The position numbers were made by a program, and so were the translations under genes. Under the pieces are notes generated by a model that searched no databases, was not told where the DNA came from, and worked only from the letters and a program-made list of their open reading frames with translations. Below are positions 27,182 to 35,280 of a DNA stretch of 62,263 nt, in pieces. The stretch is taken from assembly GCF_051488665.1 (NCBI RefSeq), contig NZ_JBPSEG010000015.1, forward strand, positions 1-62,263, in the 5' to 3' direction. This stretch comes from Melioribacter sp051488665. GTDB taxonomy: Bacteria; Bacteroidota; Ignavibacteria; Ignavibacteriales; Melioribacteraceae. How positions within the stretch are numbered: the first letter of the stretch is position 1; the number at the start of each line of letters is the position of its first letter.

Positions 27182-29169
27182 TAAACGTCCAGATTAGCGT
27201 ACTTAGCGTGTTTTTCAATAAACTCCCTGCGCGGCTCGACGGCGTCGCCCATAAGAGTTTCGAATATTTTATCCGCCGCAGCGGCGCTTTCGAGATTTAC
27301 CTGAAGAATAGTTCTCGTTTCGGGATTCATCGTAGTTTGCCATAATTGTTCGGGATTCATTTCGCCCAAACCTTTATATCTCGAAATAACAATGCCTTTC
27401 ATTTGTTTTTGAGTTTGCTCTTCTCCTTCTTCGACTTCGGAAACTTCTTCCTCTTCTTTTCCTTTGGCGTCACCTTTCAAGCGTTTCAAAATGGCGTCGC
27501 GTTCCTCGTCGTCGTAAGCGTAAAATTCTTCTTTTCCTTTTTTGATTTTATAGAGCGGCGGCTGGGCAATAAAAACTTTACCCTGATTGATCAAATCCTT
27601 CATGTGACGATAGAAGAATGTAAGAAGAAGGGTTCTGATGTGGCTTCCGTCGACGTCGGCGTCTGTCATTAAAATTATTTTACCGTAACGCGATTTTGAC
27701 GCGTCGAAATCCTCGCCTATTCCCGCACCGATAGCCGATATAATCGCCTGTATTTCTTGATTCTCGAGTATCTTATTAATTTTCGCTTTTTCTACGTTTA
27801 TAATTTTTCCTTTAATCGGAAGAATAGCCTGAAATCTTCTGTCGCGTCCCTGTTTTGCTGAACCGCCTGCGGAATCGCCTTCGACGATATAAATTTCACA
27901 ATGCTCAGGATCGTTAATAGAGCAGTCGGCTAATTTGCCGGGCAGATTCAGAGAATCGAGAGCGTTTTTTCTTCTGATCAATTCCCGGGCTTTTCTGGCG
28001 GCTTCGCGCGCTTCAGCCGCTTTAACGCTTTTCTCTATTATCTTTTTTGCCACCGAAGGATTTTCCTCAAGATATTCGGCGAGCTTTTCCCCGACAATCG
28101 ATTCGACTATCGATTTTACTTCGCTGTTTCCAAGTTTTGTTTTTGTTTGCCCTTCGAATTGCGGTTCCATAACTTTTACGGAAATTACCGCTGTGAGTCC
28201 TTCTTTAAAGTCATCGCCAGTTAAAGAAATTTTGCTGTTTTCTTTAATAAGCTTGTTTTTATAGGCGTAGTTATTAAACGTTCTCGTAAGCGCAGTTCTA
28301 AAACCTACGAGGTGCGTACCGCCTTCAATGGTATTAATGTTATTAACATAAGTATGGACGTTTTCGCTGTACGAATCGCTGTATTCAAACGCAACTTCGA
28401 CGGGCGTTCCCTCTTTTTCTCCTTCGATATAAATAGGCTTGTGAAGCGGATTGCGCTGTTCGTCGAGATATTTTACAAAGTCGATAAGTCCGCCCTTAAA
28501 ATGATATTTTTCTTCGATGCCTTCATTCTCGTCGATCAAAATCATAGTAACATTCTTATTCAAGTAAGCGAGTTCTCTCAGACGTTCTGCTACTATCTCG
28601 TATTTGAATTTTACCGTTTTGAATATTTCCTTATCGGGCTTGAAAGTAATTTTAGTGCCGGATTTGCCTTTTTTATACGTTCCCGCTTCTTTAACCGGTC
28701 CTTGAGGAACGCCTCTTTTGTATTCCTGCGTGTAGATTTTTCCGTCTCTTCTGACTTCTACTTTGAGCCATTCAGACAGGGCGTTAACAACCGACACGCC
28801 TACGCCGTGCAGACCGCCCGACACTTTGTAAGTATTTTTATCGAACTTTCCGCCTGCGTGCAAAACCGTCATTACCACTTCGAGCGCGGATTTCTTTTCG
28901 ACAGGATGGATATCCACAGGAATGCCGCGTCCAAAATCTTCCACTGTAACGCTGTGGTCTTTGTGTATAGTTACGATAACAGTGTCGTTAAATCCGGCAA
29001 GCGCCTCGTCTATACTGTTGTCTACAACCTCGTTAATAAGGTGATGCAGACCGCGCGAGCCTACGTCGCCTATATACATTGCGGGTCGTTTTCGTACCGC
29101 TTCGAGTCCTTTTAATATGTTAATATTTTTGGCTGTGTATTCGCCGCTTTGAACCGTGTTGTTTTTCAT
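27181..29169 (-). CDS. gyrB: DNA gyrase subunit B
   Basis: The ATPase subunit of gyrase (662 residues). GHKL motifs: EVVDNSIDEALAG (about 46-58), DFGRGIPVDIHP (about 78) and GGLHGVGVSVVNALS. The TOPRIM domain has EGDSAGGSA (about 430) and DADVDGSHIRTLLL (about 504). An acidic, low-complexity insertion (about 565-590, many Glu) interrupts the C-terminal part. Part of the dnaA-dnaN-recF-dciA-gyrB series on the minus strand; 4 bases after dciA. Confidence 0.97.
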   Translation of the reverse strand: MKNNTVQSGEYTAKNINILKGLEAVRKRPAMYIGDVGSRGLHHLINEVVDNSIDEALAGFNDTVIVTIHKDHSVTVEDFGRGIPVDIHPVEKKSALEVVMTVLHAGGKFDKNTYKVSGGLHGVGVSVVNALSEWLKVEVRRDGKIYTQEYKRGVPQGPVKEAGTYKKGKSGTKITFKPDKEIFKTVKFKYEIVAERLRELAYLNKNVTMILIDENEGIEEKYHFKGGLIDFVKYLDEQRNPLHKPIYIEGEKEGTPVEVAFEYSDSYSENVHTYVNNINTIEGGTHLVGFRTALTRTFNNYAYKNKLIKENSKISLTGDDFKEGLTAVISVKVMEPQFEGQTKTKLGNSEVKSIVESIVGEKLAEYLEENPSVAKKIIEKSVKAAEAREAARKARELIRRKNALDSLNLPGKLADCSINDPEHCEIYIVEGDSAGGSAKQGRDRRFQAILPIKGKIINVEKAKINKILENQEIQAIISAIGAGIGEDFDASKSRYGKIILMTDADVDGSHIRTLLLTFFYRHMKDLINQGKVFIAQPPLYKIKKGKEEFYAYDDEERDAILKRLKGDAKGKEEEEVSEVEEGEEQTQKQMKGIVISRYKGLGEMNPEQLWQTTMNPETRTILQVNLESAAAADKIFETLMGDAVEPRREFIEKHAKYANLDV

Positions 29170-29173
29170 ATTT

Positions 29174-29470
29174 TTATATCAGTTTGATTGTTTTTAAAAT
29201 CTGTTTATTAAAAAACTTATTAATCTTTTCGGTAATCTGTTTTCTGTACAAAAAGAGTTCGCTTTTCCAAACCGAGTTTTCCACTTTTATGTAAAGCACC
29301 TTGTCTTCTACTTTTTTCGGTACGGCTATTTTTTTAAGTTCGGGAAATATCGTATAAAACTCTTCCACTACGTCGTACGATTCCGCAATTTCTCTGATGT
29401 CATTAAATTCTTCCAGCGCTATAATCTGACTAATACTCTTAACGTCAGTTGACGACTTTTGCTTTGCCAT
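29174..29470 (-). CDS. DciA-like protein (DUF721)
   Basis: A 98-residue protein between recF and gyrB, the standard place of DUF721/DciA in these phyla. DciA-type proteins help load or operate the replicative helicase DnaB in bacteria lacking DnaC/DnaI. The C-terminal half (KVLYIKVENSVWKSELFLY and a following basic helix) matches the KH-like DUF721 core. It overlaps the end of recF by 26 bases and ends 4 bases before gyrB, consistent with a single replication operon. Function by analogy with DciA is inference. Confidence 0.8.
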   Translation of the reverse strand: MAKQKSSTDVKSISQIIALEEFNDIREIAESYDVVEEFYTIFPELKKIAVPKKVEDKVLYIKVENSVWKSELFLYRKQITEKINKFFNKQILKTIKLI

Positions 29471-30545
29471 TTTCCACCGTAATCAATCTGTTGTCGTTGT
29501 TCAGTTCTTCGTAGTAAGTAAGATCCGTCATCGTAATAAATGCCTGTCCTATTTCCGAGAGATAGCCGCTTATTTTTTCTGCGCGGTATTTATCGAGTTC
29601 GCCGAACACGTCGTCCATCAAAAATACAGGCGTTCTGTTCAATCTTTCCTTTATGTAAAAAAATTGAGCGAATTTCAGGGCAATCTGAAAAGTTTTGTGT
29701 TGACCCTGCGATCCGTATTTTTTCAGTTCCTTTTCGTTGATTGAAAATATTAAGTCGTCACGGTGAGGTCCGATTAAATTAACGCCTCTCCTTATTTCGT
29801 CTTCTTTTGCCGAGTCGATTTGCGTTCTGAATATTTCAGCAATGTTTTCTTCCGGAGCGCAAAGCGTTGAATAATTTATGTGCGGTGTTTCAATATCACC
29901 CATAATATAACGATACGTTTGCTTAAGGTACTCGTTGAATTCCGATACGAATTTAATTCTTTGTTCGATGATTTGCGTTCCTTTGAGAATCAGCGATTCC
30001 GTCCAGGCTTCAAGCTGATCGTAAAGATTAATATTTCTGTTTTCCCTTATCTGCGATAAAAGGTTAGAGCGTTGTCTCAAAATCTTATTGTATTCAATGT
30101 ATGCGCTCAAGTAAGAATGACTTAATTGAGACAGAGTGGAGTCGACAAATTTTCTTCTGTCCGAAGGCGAACCCTGAGTAAGAAGGTGGTCTGACTGAAT
30201 AAGAGTCACTATCGGAAATTTGCCTATTATTTCGGCGGAATTCGGGATTATTTTTTCGTCGAGATAATAGTATTTCCTCATTGAATAGTAATTCAAACGA
30301 ACCGAATGAACAGCCAAATCCTCAATCACTCCTTTAATTTCCATAAATTGCCTGCCAAAAGTAACAGTATCGGAATCGGATGAAGACAAAAGATTCTTAG
30401 TGGTGCACAGGTAGTAAATCGCTTCTAATACGGATGTTTTTCCCTGACCGTTTCCTCCTACCAGGAAATTTAATTTATTGGAAAATTCTACCGATGTGTC
30501 TTCATGCAGCCTGAAATTGCGCAAGTTAATATTTCTAAGGATCAT
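29445..30545 (-). CDS. recF: DNA replication and repair protein RecF
   Basis: An SMC-like ATPase (366 residues) that helps load RecA at gaps. Walker A NFLVGGNGQGKTSVLEAIYYL (about residue 30), signature and Walker B regions near the C-terminus (YGSQGQHKTFQIALKFAQ and PVFLMDDVFGELD). It begins one base after the dnaN stop and overlaps dciA, so translation of the three is probably coupled. Confidence 0.96.
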   Translation of the reverse strand: MILRNINLRNFRLHEDTSVEFSNKLNFLVGGNGQGKTSVLEAIYYLCTTKNLLSSSDSDTVTFGRQFMEIKGVIEDLAVHSVRLNYYSMRKYYYLDEKIIPNSAEIIGKFPIVTLIQSDHLLTQGSPSDRRKFVDSTLSQLSHSYLSAYIEYNKILRQRSNLLSQIRENRNINLYDQLEAWTESLILKGTQIIEQRIKFVSEFNEYLKQTYRYIMGDIETPHINYSTLCAPEENIAEIFRTQIDSAKEDEIRRGVNLIGPHRDDLIFSINEKELKKYGSQGQHKTFQIALKFAQFFYIKERLNRTPVFLMDDVFGELDKYRAEKISGYLSEIGQAFITMTDLTYYEELNNDNRLITVENGKAKVVN

Positions 30546-30546
30546 C

Positions 30547-31668
30547 TTATGTATTCAAACGTACGGGCATCAACAGCATCATCAAATCTGTATTTTCTTT
30601 TTGTTCCACCGGTTCGATAATTACCGCTTTGGTAGGGGAATGCAGTTTAAATATTATCTCATCGTAATCCGACAGATGACTTAAAATATCGTTTATATAT
30701 GTGGAATTGAAACCGATATCCATTTTCTCGCCCTGGTATTCGCATTTTACTTCTTCTTCTCCCGCTGCGCCGATATCGATATCTTCCGCAGAAATAATAA
30801 TTCGTTCCGAATCGATCGAAAATTTGACTCTCCTGGTTGTGCTTGTAGTAAAAAGCATCATTCTTTTAATCGACTCGAGCAATTCATTTGTTTTAACTCT
30901 GAGCGCATATTCGTTTTCCAGAGGAATTACGCTCTTGTACTCGGGATACTTTTGGGCAATCAATCGCGTTATTAATTCCATGTCGTTCAGCTTGAACGAT
31001 ACGTAACTGTTGGTAAAATAAACTTTCAGTTCTTTTTCGTCCAAAACTTTGGATAAAACGGAAACGGCGCGTTCCGGAACCACATATTGCTTGTTAATAT
31101 CCGCTTTGATGTTTTTCTTCAAATAATTTACGAGACGATGTCCGTCCGTAGTTACAAATCTCAATCCTTCGTCGCAAAATTCGAAAAGCGTTCCCATCAT
31201 TGCGGGTCTAATTTCCTCTTTGCTCATTGCAAAAGCCGTTTTGTCGAATGCGCTTTTCAAATCGTGACCGTCAATCGATATTTCATAAACGTCGTTGCTC
31301 GTGTTAATGGTGGGAATTTCAGGGAACTCGTCCGCGTCGATATAGCTTAATGTATACTTGCCTTTTTCCGTAGTTATTTCAAGACGTTTGTTGCTGTTAA
31401 TTTTGAAATGAACTGTCGTGTCCTTCAGGGATTTAATAATGTCGTAGAACAACCGGGCAGGAATAACTATTTTTACGTTTTCATCCGAAGCGATATTCAA
31501 AAAGGACTTCAGAGATATTTCCAGATCGGTTGCATAAACAGTCAGCACCCCGTTCTCAACTTCAAGCAGAAGATTTTCAAGTATCTGCATCGGCGTTCTT
31601 GTGGGCACTGCGGGAATGATTTTGGCAAGTAGCTTTTCGAGCTCTTTACTGTTCGCTTTGAATTCCAT
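30547..31668 (-). CDS. dnaN: DNA polymerase III beta sliding clamp
   Basis: The processivity clamp (373 residues), a ring-forming dimer of three similar domains per chain. Recognised from the start MEFKANSKELEKLLAKIIPAVPTRT-type, the ENLLLEVENGVLTVYATDLE segment and the terminal LLMPVRL motif that forms the hydrophobic pocket for clamp-binding peptides. Ribosome site AGGTGGAG lies ahead of the ATG. It is separated from dnaA by a 303-bp origin-type intergenic region. Confidence 0.96.
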   Translation of the reverse strand: MEFKANSKELEKLLAKIIPAVPTRTPMQILENLLLEVENGVLTVYATDLEISLKSFLNIASDENVKIVIPARLFYDIIKSLKDTTVHFKINSNKRLEITTEKGKYTLSYIDADEFPEIPTINTSNDVYEISIDGHDLKSAFDKTAFAMSKEEIRPAMMGTLFEFCDEGLRFVTTDGHRLVNYLKKNIKADINKQYVVPERAVSVLSKVLDEKELKVYFTNSYVSFKLNDMELITRLIAQKYPEYKSVIPLENEYALRVKTNELLESIKRMMLFTTSTTRRVKFSIDSERIIISAEDIDIGAAGEEEVKCEYQGEKMDIGFNSTYINDILSHLSDYDEIIFKLHSPTKAVIIEPVEQKENTDLMMLLMPVRLNT

Positions 31669-31971
31669 AAATTATCTCCACCTTTCAGCAAAAAATAATA
31701 AAATATAGAGAGATTTACAATTTTATTTTAGCCTTATCCACACACGTTATTATTATGTTTTTAGAGTATTATTATATGAATAAAATAACAAAAACAATAA
31801 GATTGTTAATATGTTGATAAGCGTTAAAAAAACGATAAACTGAACAAAAAAGAAGAAAATAAAAATAGTCGAATGTTGATAACCGGTAGAAAAAAACGAG
31901 ATATCAAAACGATGTTTATAAAATGAAATAATCCACAAATAAAAAACAGCGAGTCAACAAGTTATCCACAC
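31669..31971. other. oriC, dnaA-dnaN side: DnaA boxes and AT-rich unwinding region
   Basis: Consensus DnaA boxes TTATCCACA at 31734-31742 and 31962-31970; TGTTGATAA (reverse orientation) at 31812-31820 and 31874-31882; a one-mismatch box TAATCCACA at 31929-31937. Between the boxes the sequence is very AT-rich (about 31745-31860 has TTATTATTATG and long A/T runs), a plausible DNA unwinding element. No gene fits in this interval. Confidence 0.8.
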
Positions 31972-33384
31972 CTAAGCGGCGCTCATTTCGATCTTATTTT
32001 TCAGACTTTCAATGATTTCTTTAACGTTGCTGTCCTTCTCAATCATATGCTCCATAGTATTATAAGCGTGAATAACGGTAGAATGATCGCGTCCGCCGAA
32101 ATGCAGACCGATTGTTTTCAGAGAAGATTTTGTCAAAGTTTTGGAAAGATACATCGCTATCTGACGCGCCAGTACGATTTCTTTTTTGCGGTTTTTCTCG
32201 CGCACTTTATTTTCGTCCACTTTAAAATAATCGCAGACTACTTTTGTGATATAATCGATGGAAATCGATACCTGTTTGTTGGTAGAAACCTCTTTTACGA
32301 TTTTCTTAACCAGATTGAAATCGATTTCTTTCGAATTCAGGGAAGAAGTAGCGAGAAGTTTAATAAGGCAGCCTTCCAGCTCTCTGATGTTGGATGTAAT
32401 GTTGTGCGCTATATATTCGTAGATGTCGTTAGAGAGTTCCAGTCCGAAGCTTTCGCTTTTGTTTTTCAGAATAGCCACGCGTGTTTCGAAATCCGGCGGT
32501 TGTATGTCTGCCGTAAGTCCCCAGGAAAATCTCGATATTAATCGTTCGTTCAGGCCTTTCAATTCTTTCGGAGGCTTGTCGCTCGAAAGAACAATCTGTT
32601 TACCGCTTTGATGCAGTGTGTTGAATATCTGGAAAAACAGGTCTAATGTTTTTTCTTTGCCTACGAGAAATTGTATATCGTCGATAATAAGCGTGTCCAT
32701 TCCTTTATAAAAAGCGGAAAATTCGTTGACTCGGTCGGATTGGATTGCTTCCACAAATTCGACCGTAAACGCGTCCGAAGAAAGGTAAATAACTTTCTTC
32801 TTCGAATCTTTTTCCAAAATTTTATTTCCGATGGCGTGCATAAGATGGGTTTTCCCGAGACCGACGCCGCCGTAAATGAAAAGGGGATTGAAAGAAGTTT
32901 GACCGGGATTGTCCGCTACAGCCAAAGCTGCGGCGCGGGCAAGTTGATTTCCCTCTCCCTTTATAAAATTATCAAAAGTATAGCGCGGATTCAGAAAAGA
33001 TTCGAATTCGCTTTTTTTCTCTTCGACTACGGCAACCGATTCGTTTTTTTTCTCGTTAGCCGGTTCTTTAAATTCTTCGAGCGGGTCGTTTTCTTCGTAG
33101 ACGATATAAACAAGTTTGCCGTCGGGACCCAGCACCTGGTTGACGGTTTTGTTAATCAACGTATTATAATGCTCTTCGATCCACTCTACAAAAAAGTTAT
33201 TAGGTACGAAAATTTTAAGAGTGTTGTTTTCCAGTTCGTGCGGCTTAATAGGTAAAAACCAAGTGTTATACGTAATATAAGGTACGTTTTCTTTAATTAT
33301 GCTTAAGCATTCTTTCCAGATATCTTTGGCGTTTTTTTCGGTTTCAATCTTTTCGGTATTTAGAGCAGATTGATTTAATTCCAT
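31972..33384 (-). CDS. dnaA: Chromosomal replication initiator DnaA
   Basis: The AAA+ origin-binding initiator (470 residues). Domain I at the N-terminus (WKECLSIIKENVPYITYNTWF), a short variable linker rich in Glu and Lys (about 100-135), AAA+ domain with Walker A GGVGLGKTHLMHAIG and Walker B TLIIDDIQFL, and domain IV with the DnaA signature GGRDHSTVIHAYN near the C-terminus. The ATG at 33384 (MELNQS) is chosen. A TTG 15 bases upstream would extend it by five residues, but that TTG lies inside a consensus DnaA box, so it is more likely regulatory DNA. Boxes on both sides suggest autoregulation. Confidence 0.96.
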   Translation of the reverse strand: MELNQSALNTEKIETEKNAKDIWKECLSIIKENVPYITYNTWFLPIKPHELENNTLKIFVPNNFFVEWIEEHYNTLINKTVNQVLGPDGKLVYIVYEENDPLEEFKEPANEKKNESVAVVEEKKSEFESFLNPRYTFDNFIKGEGNQLARAAALAVADNPGQTSFNPLFIYGGVGLGKTHLMHAIGNKILEKDSKKKVIYLSSDAFTVEFVEAIQSDRVNEFSAFYKGMDTLIIDDIQFLVGKEKTLDLFFQIFNTLHQSGKQIVLSSDKPPKELKGLNERLISRFSWGLTADIQPPDFETRVAILKNKSESFGLELSNDIYEYIAHNITSNIRELEGCLIKLLATSSLNSKEIDFNLVKKIVKEVSTNKQVSISIDYITKVVCDYFKVDENKVREKNRKKEIVLARQIAMYLSKTLTKSSLKTIGLHFGGRDHSTVIHAYNTMEHMIEKDSNVKEIIESLKNKIEMSAA

Positions 33385-33389
33385 ATCAC

Positions 33390-33636
33390 TTATCCACAAT
33401 TAGATTAATGAAAAAATTGAGAATATTAATTGTTTGTTAAGAAATTATAAAGAGCAAACACAAAAATTCCACAAATTATTCACATTAAATAAACTCTATA
33501 ACTCATTGAATTAAAATACGTTATCGAATTTATTCTAAAATAACGAACAAAAATTAACGTAAAAGTTGATAAAATCACCCTTGCAAAAGAAGTGTGAAAC
33601 GTTTCACACAAACAACTTATCAACAAGTTATCAACA
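33390..33636. other. oriC, upstream side of dnaA: second DnaA-box cluster
   Basis: Boxes TTATCCACA at 33390-33398, TTATTCACA at 33476-33484, TTATCAACA at 33617-33625 and 33628-33636 (11 bp apart, same orientation), plus a one-mismatch AGTTGATAA at 33564-33572. Together with the cluster at 31734-31970 this gives a bipartite origin that flanks dnaA. dnaA and the asparaginase gene diverge from here, consistent with leading-strand transcription on both sides. No gene is visible between 33385 and 33773. Confidence 0.8.
33592..33609. promoter_or_regulatory. Perfect 18-bp palindrome in the origin (LacI-type operator or parS-like)
   Basis: GTGTGAAACGTTTCACAC is a perfect palindrome 8 bp from two DnaA boxes. 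The core TGAAACGTTTCA fits the general LacI/GalR-family operator pattern. It also contains the two half-sites of the bacterial parS site (GTTTCAC and GTGAAAC), but in swapped order. It could bind a regulator of dnaA or of the divergent asparaginase gene, or a partition protein. Binding is not shown by sequence. Confidence 0.6.
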
Positions 33637-33773
33637 CACGATTTCGGTTCCTTAACCGAGCGTGAAAATATGAGTTGCAGACGATAAGAGCAAATTAATT
33701 TTAAAATCTTTTTCACTTTTCTTTTAGGAAGAGTCAATTTATTTTGAATTGCGAAAAAAAACGGAGAAAGCAA

Positions 33774-34751
33774 GTGAAAAAAATTTTGATAATTTTTACG
33801 GGCGGCACCTTTTCGATGAAGATCGACAGGGAAACGAATTCGGCTGTGCCGTATTACCACGGCGAAGAGTTGCTTAAAATAATTCCGGAAGCGGATAAAA
33901 AAGCCAATATATTCGTCTATGAATTCGGCAATTATCCCGGTCCGCATATGACTCCGGAGTTAATGCTCGAATTGTCGGAAATAGTAAAAAAGCATATTAA
34001 TCGAGACGATATCGACGGAATCATAATTACGCACGGAACCGATACATTGGAAGAGACCGCATATTTTCTCGATCTTACGGTAAAAACGGAAAAACCGATA
34101 GTAGTAATTGGCGCTATGAAAACGAGTTCGGAGCCGGATTGGGACGGACCGAAGAATCTGCTCGACGCTATATCGATTATTAACAATCCCAACAGCAAGA
34201 ATATGGGAGCGCTTGTTTGTTTGAACGGCGAAATAAACGCCGCAAGCGAAGTTACGAAAACCCACACCGAAGATATCGAAACATTCCACAGTCTCGATTT
34301 CGGTTCGCTCGGATTTGTAGAAAACGACAGGGTGATTTTTAATCGTCTGCCGAGGAAACTGGAAACGTTCGAAACAACGAAAATCAATTCAAACGTAGAC
34401 CTGATTAAAGTATATGCGGGAATGGACGAAAAATTTTTCAAATTTTCAGCCGACAGCGGCGCAGACGGTCTTGTGGTCGAAGCAATGGGCGTAGGCAACG
34501 TGCCTCCTAAAGCGTTCGAAGGAATTAAATACGTTCTTGATAAAGGAATCCCGGTAGTCCTGGTTTCCAGATGTCCAGCCGGCGAAACTCTAGATATCTA
34601 CGGCTACGAGGGAGCCGGAAAGTGGCTGAAAAAAGCGGGCGTTATTTTTGCCGATTATTTGAACGGGCAAAAAGCCAGAATAAAATTGATTGTTTGTCTC
34701 GGCATTACGAACGACACCGAAAAATTAAGGTCGATGTTCGAAGATGAATAA
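33774..34751 (+). CDS. L-asparaginase type I-like
   Basis: Hydrolyses L-asparagine to aspartate and ammonia. About 325 residues. First active-site Thr in IIFTGGTFSM (about residue 12), second catalytic block in ITHGTDTLEETAYFLD (about 85-100) with Thr-Asp. No signal peptide, so cytoplasmic. The start is set at a GTG (33774) with GGAG seven bases upstream; a TTG at 33744 would add ten basic residues and has no ribosome site. It overlaps the next gene by 8 bases. Confidence 0.87.
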   Translation: MKKILIIFTGGTFSMKIDRETNSAVPYYHGEELLKIIPEADKKANIFVYEFGNYPGPHMTPELMLELSEIVKKHINRDDIDGIIITHGTDTLEETAYFLDLTVKTEKPIVVIGAMKTSSEPDWDGPKNLLDAISIINNPNSKNMGALVCLNGEINAASEVTKTHTEDIETFHSLDFGSLGFVENDRVIFNRLPRKLETFETTKINSNVDLIKVYAGMDEKFFKFSADSGADGLVVEAMGVGNVPPKAFEGIKYVLDKGIPVVLVSRCPAGETLDIYGYEGAGKWLKKAGVIFADYLNGQKARIKLIVCLGITNDTEKLRSMFEDE

Positions 34752-35280
34752 AAATCTAACAGGCAAATGGATACCATCGCTGTTTTTTATACCGGCGGTC
34801 ATATACCTTATTTATAACCACGGAAGGGTTTTTCTCCTGGACGAGCTGAATTTATTGATACACGAGGGCGGACACGGTGTCTTTGCAATCTTCGGTAAGT
34901 TTGTCTATACCTTAGGCGGAACGCTTATGCAAATTATCATTCCGTCGCTTTTTATTTTTTATTATTACAAAGAAAAAAAATATAATGCCGCGAGAATCTT
35001 TATGTTGTGGCTCGGACAGAATTTAATTAACATCAGCGTCTATGTTGCGGACGCCTCGGAAAAAAAATTGAGACTACTAGGAGGGAATAATGTTTACCAC
35101 GATTGGAATTATATGCTTGGCGAGTTGAAATTGCTCGAGTACGACAAAACAATCGGCGCTCTATTTTACGTATTGGCAATACTTGTATTTATTTATGTAG
35201 TTATTATGCCCTTGTTTATCCGGGAAAACAAACGGCTGTCCCCCGAAGAAGAGGACAGCCTTGATAAAATGATCAGATGA
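34744..35280 (+). CDS. Membrane protein with HEGGH motif (possible M50-like metalloprotease)
   Basis: A 178-residue integral membrane protein with about four hydrophobic segments (10-30, 43-70, 82-98, 138-160). The sequence LNLLIHEGGHGVFAIFG places HExxH at the start of a membrane helix, followed by a Gly-rich segment GGTLMQIIIP, as in intramembrane zinc proteases of the M50 type. A candidate third ligand Asp occurs in HDWNYMLGE. It is shorter than typical site-2 proteases, so it may be a minimal member or a non-peptidase relative. Translation is probably coupled to the asparaginase gene. It meets the antiporter gene tail-to-tail with an 8-bp overlap. Confidence 0.6.
   Translation: MNKNLTGKWIPSLFFIPAVIYLIYNHGRVFLLDELNLLIHEGGHGVFAIFGKFVYTLGGTLMQIIIPSLFIFYYYKEKKYNAARIFMLWLGQNLINISVYVADASEKKLRLLGGNNVYHDWNYMLGELKLLEYDKTIGALFYVLAILVFIYVVIMPLFIRENKRLSPEEEDSLDKMIR

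Noticed and set aside
33385..33399. N-terminal extension of DnaA from a TTG
   Set aside because: The TTG lies in a consensus DnaA box and the following ATG gives a normal N-terminus.
33592..33609. Canonical parS site
   Set aside because: The half-sites are in the opposite order to the parS consensus, and no parA or parB gene lies in the window; kept only as a finding with uncertain meaning.
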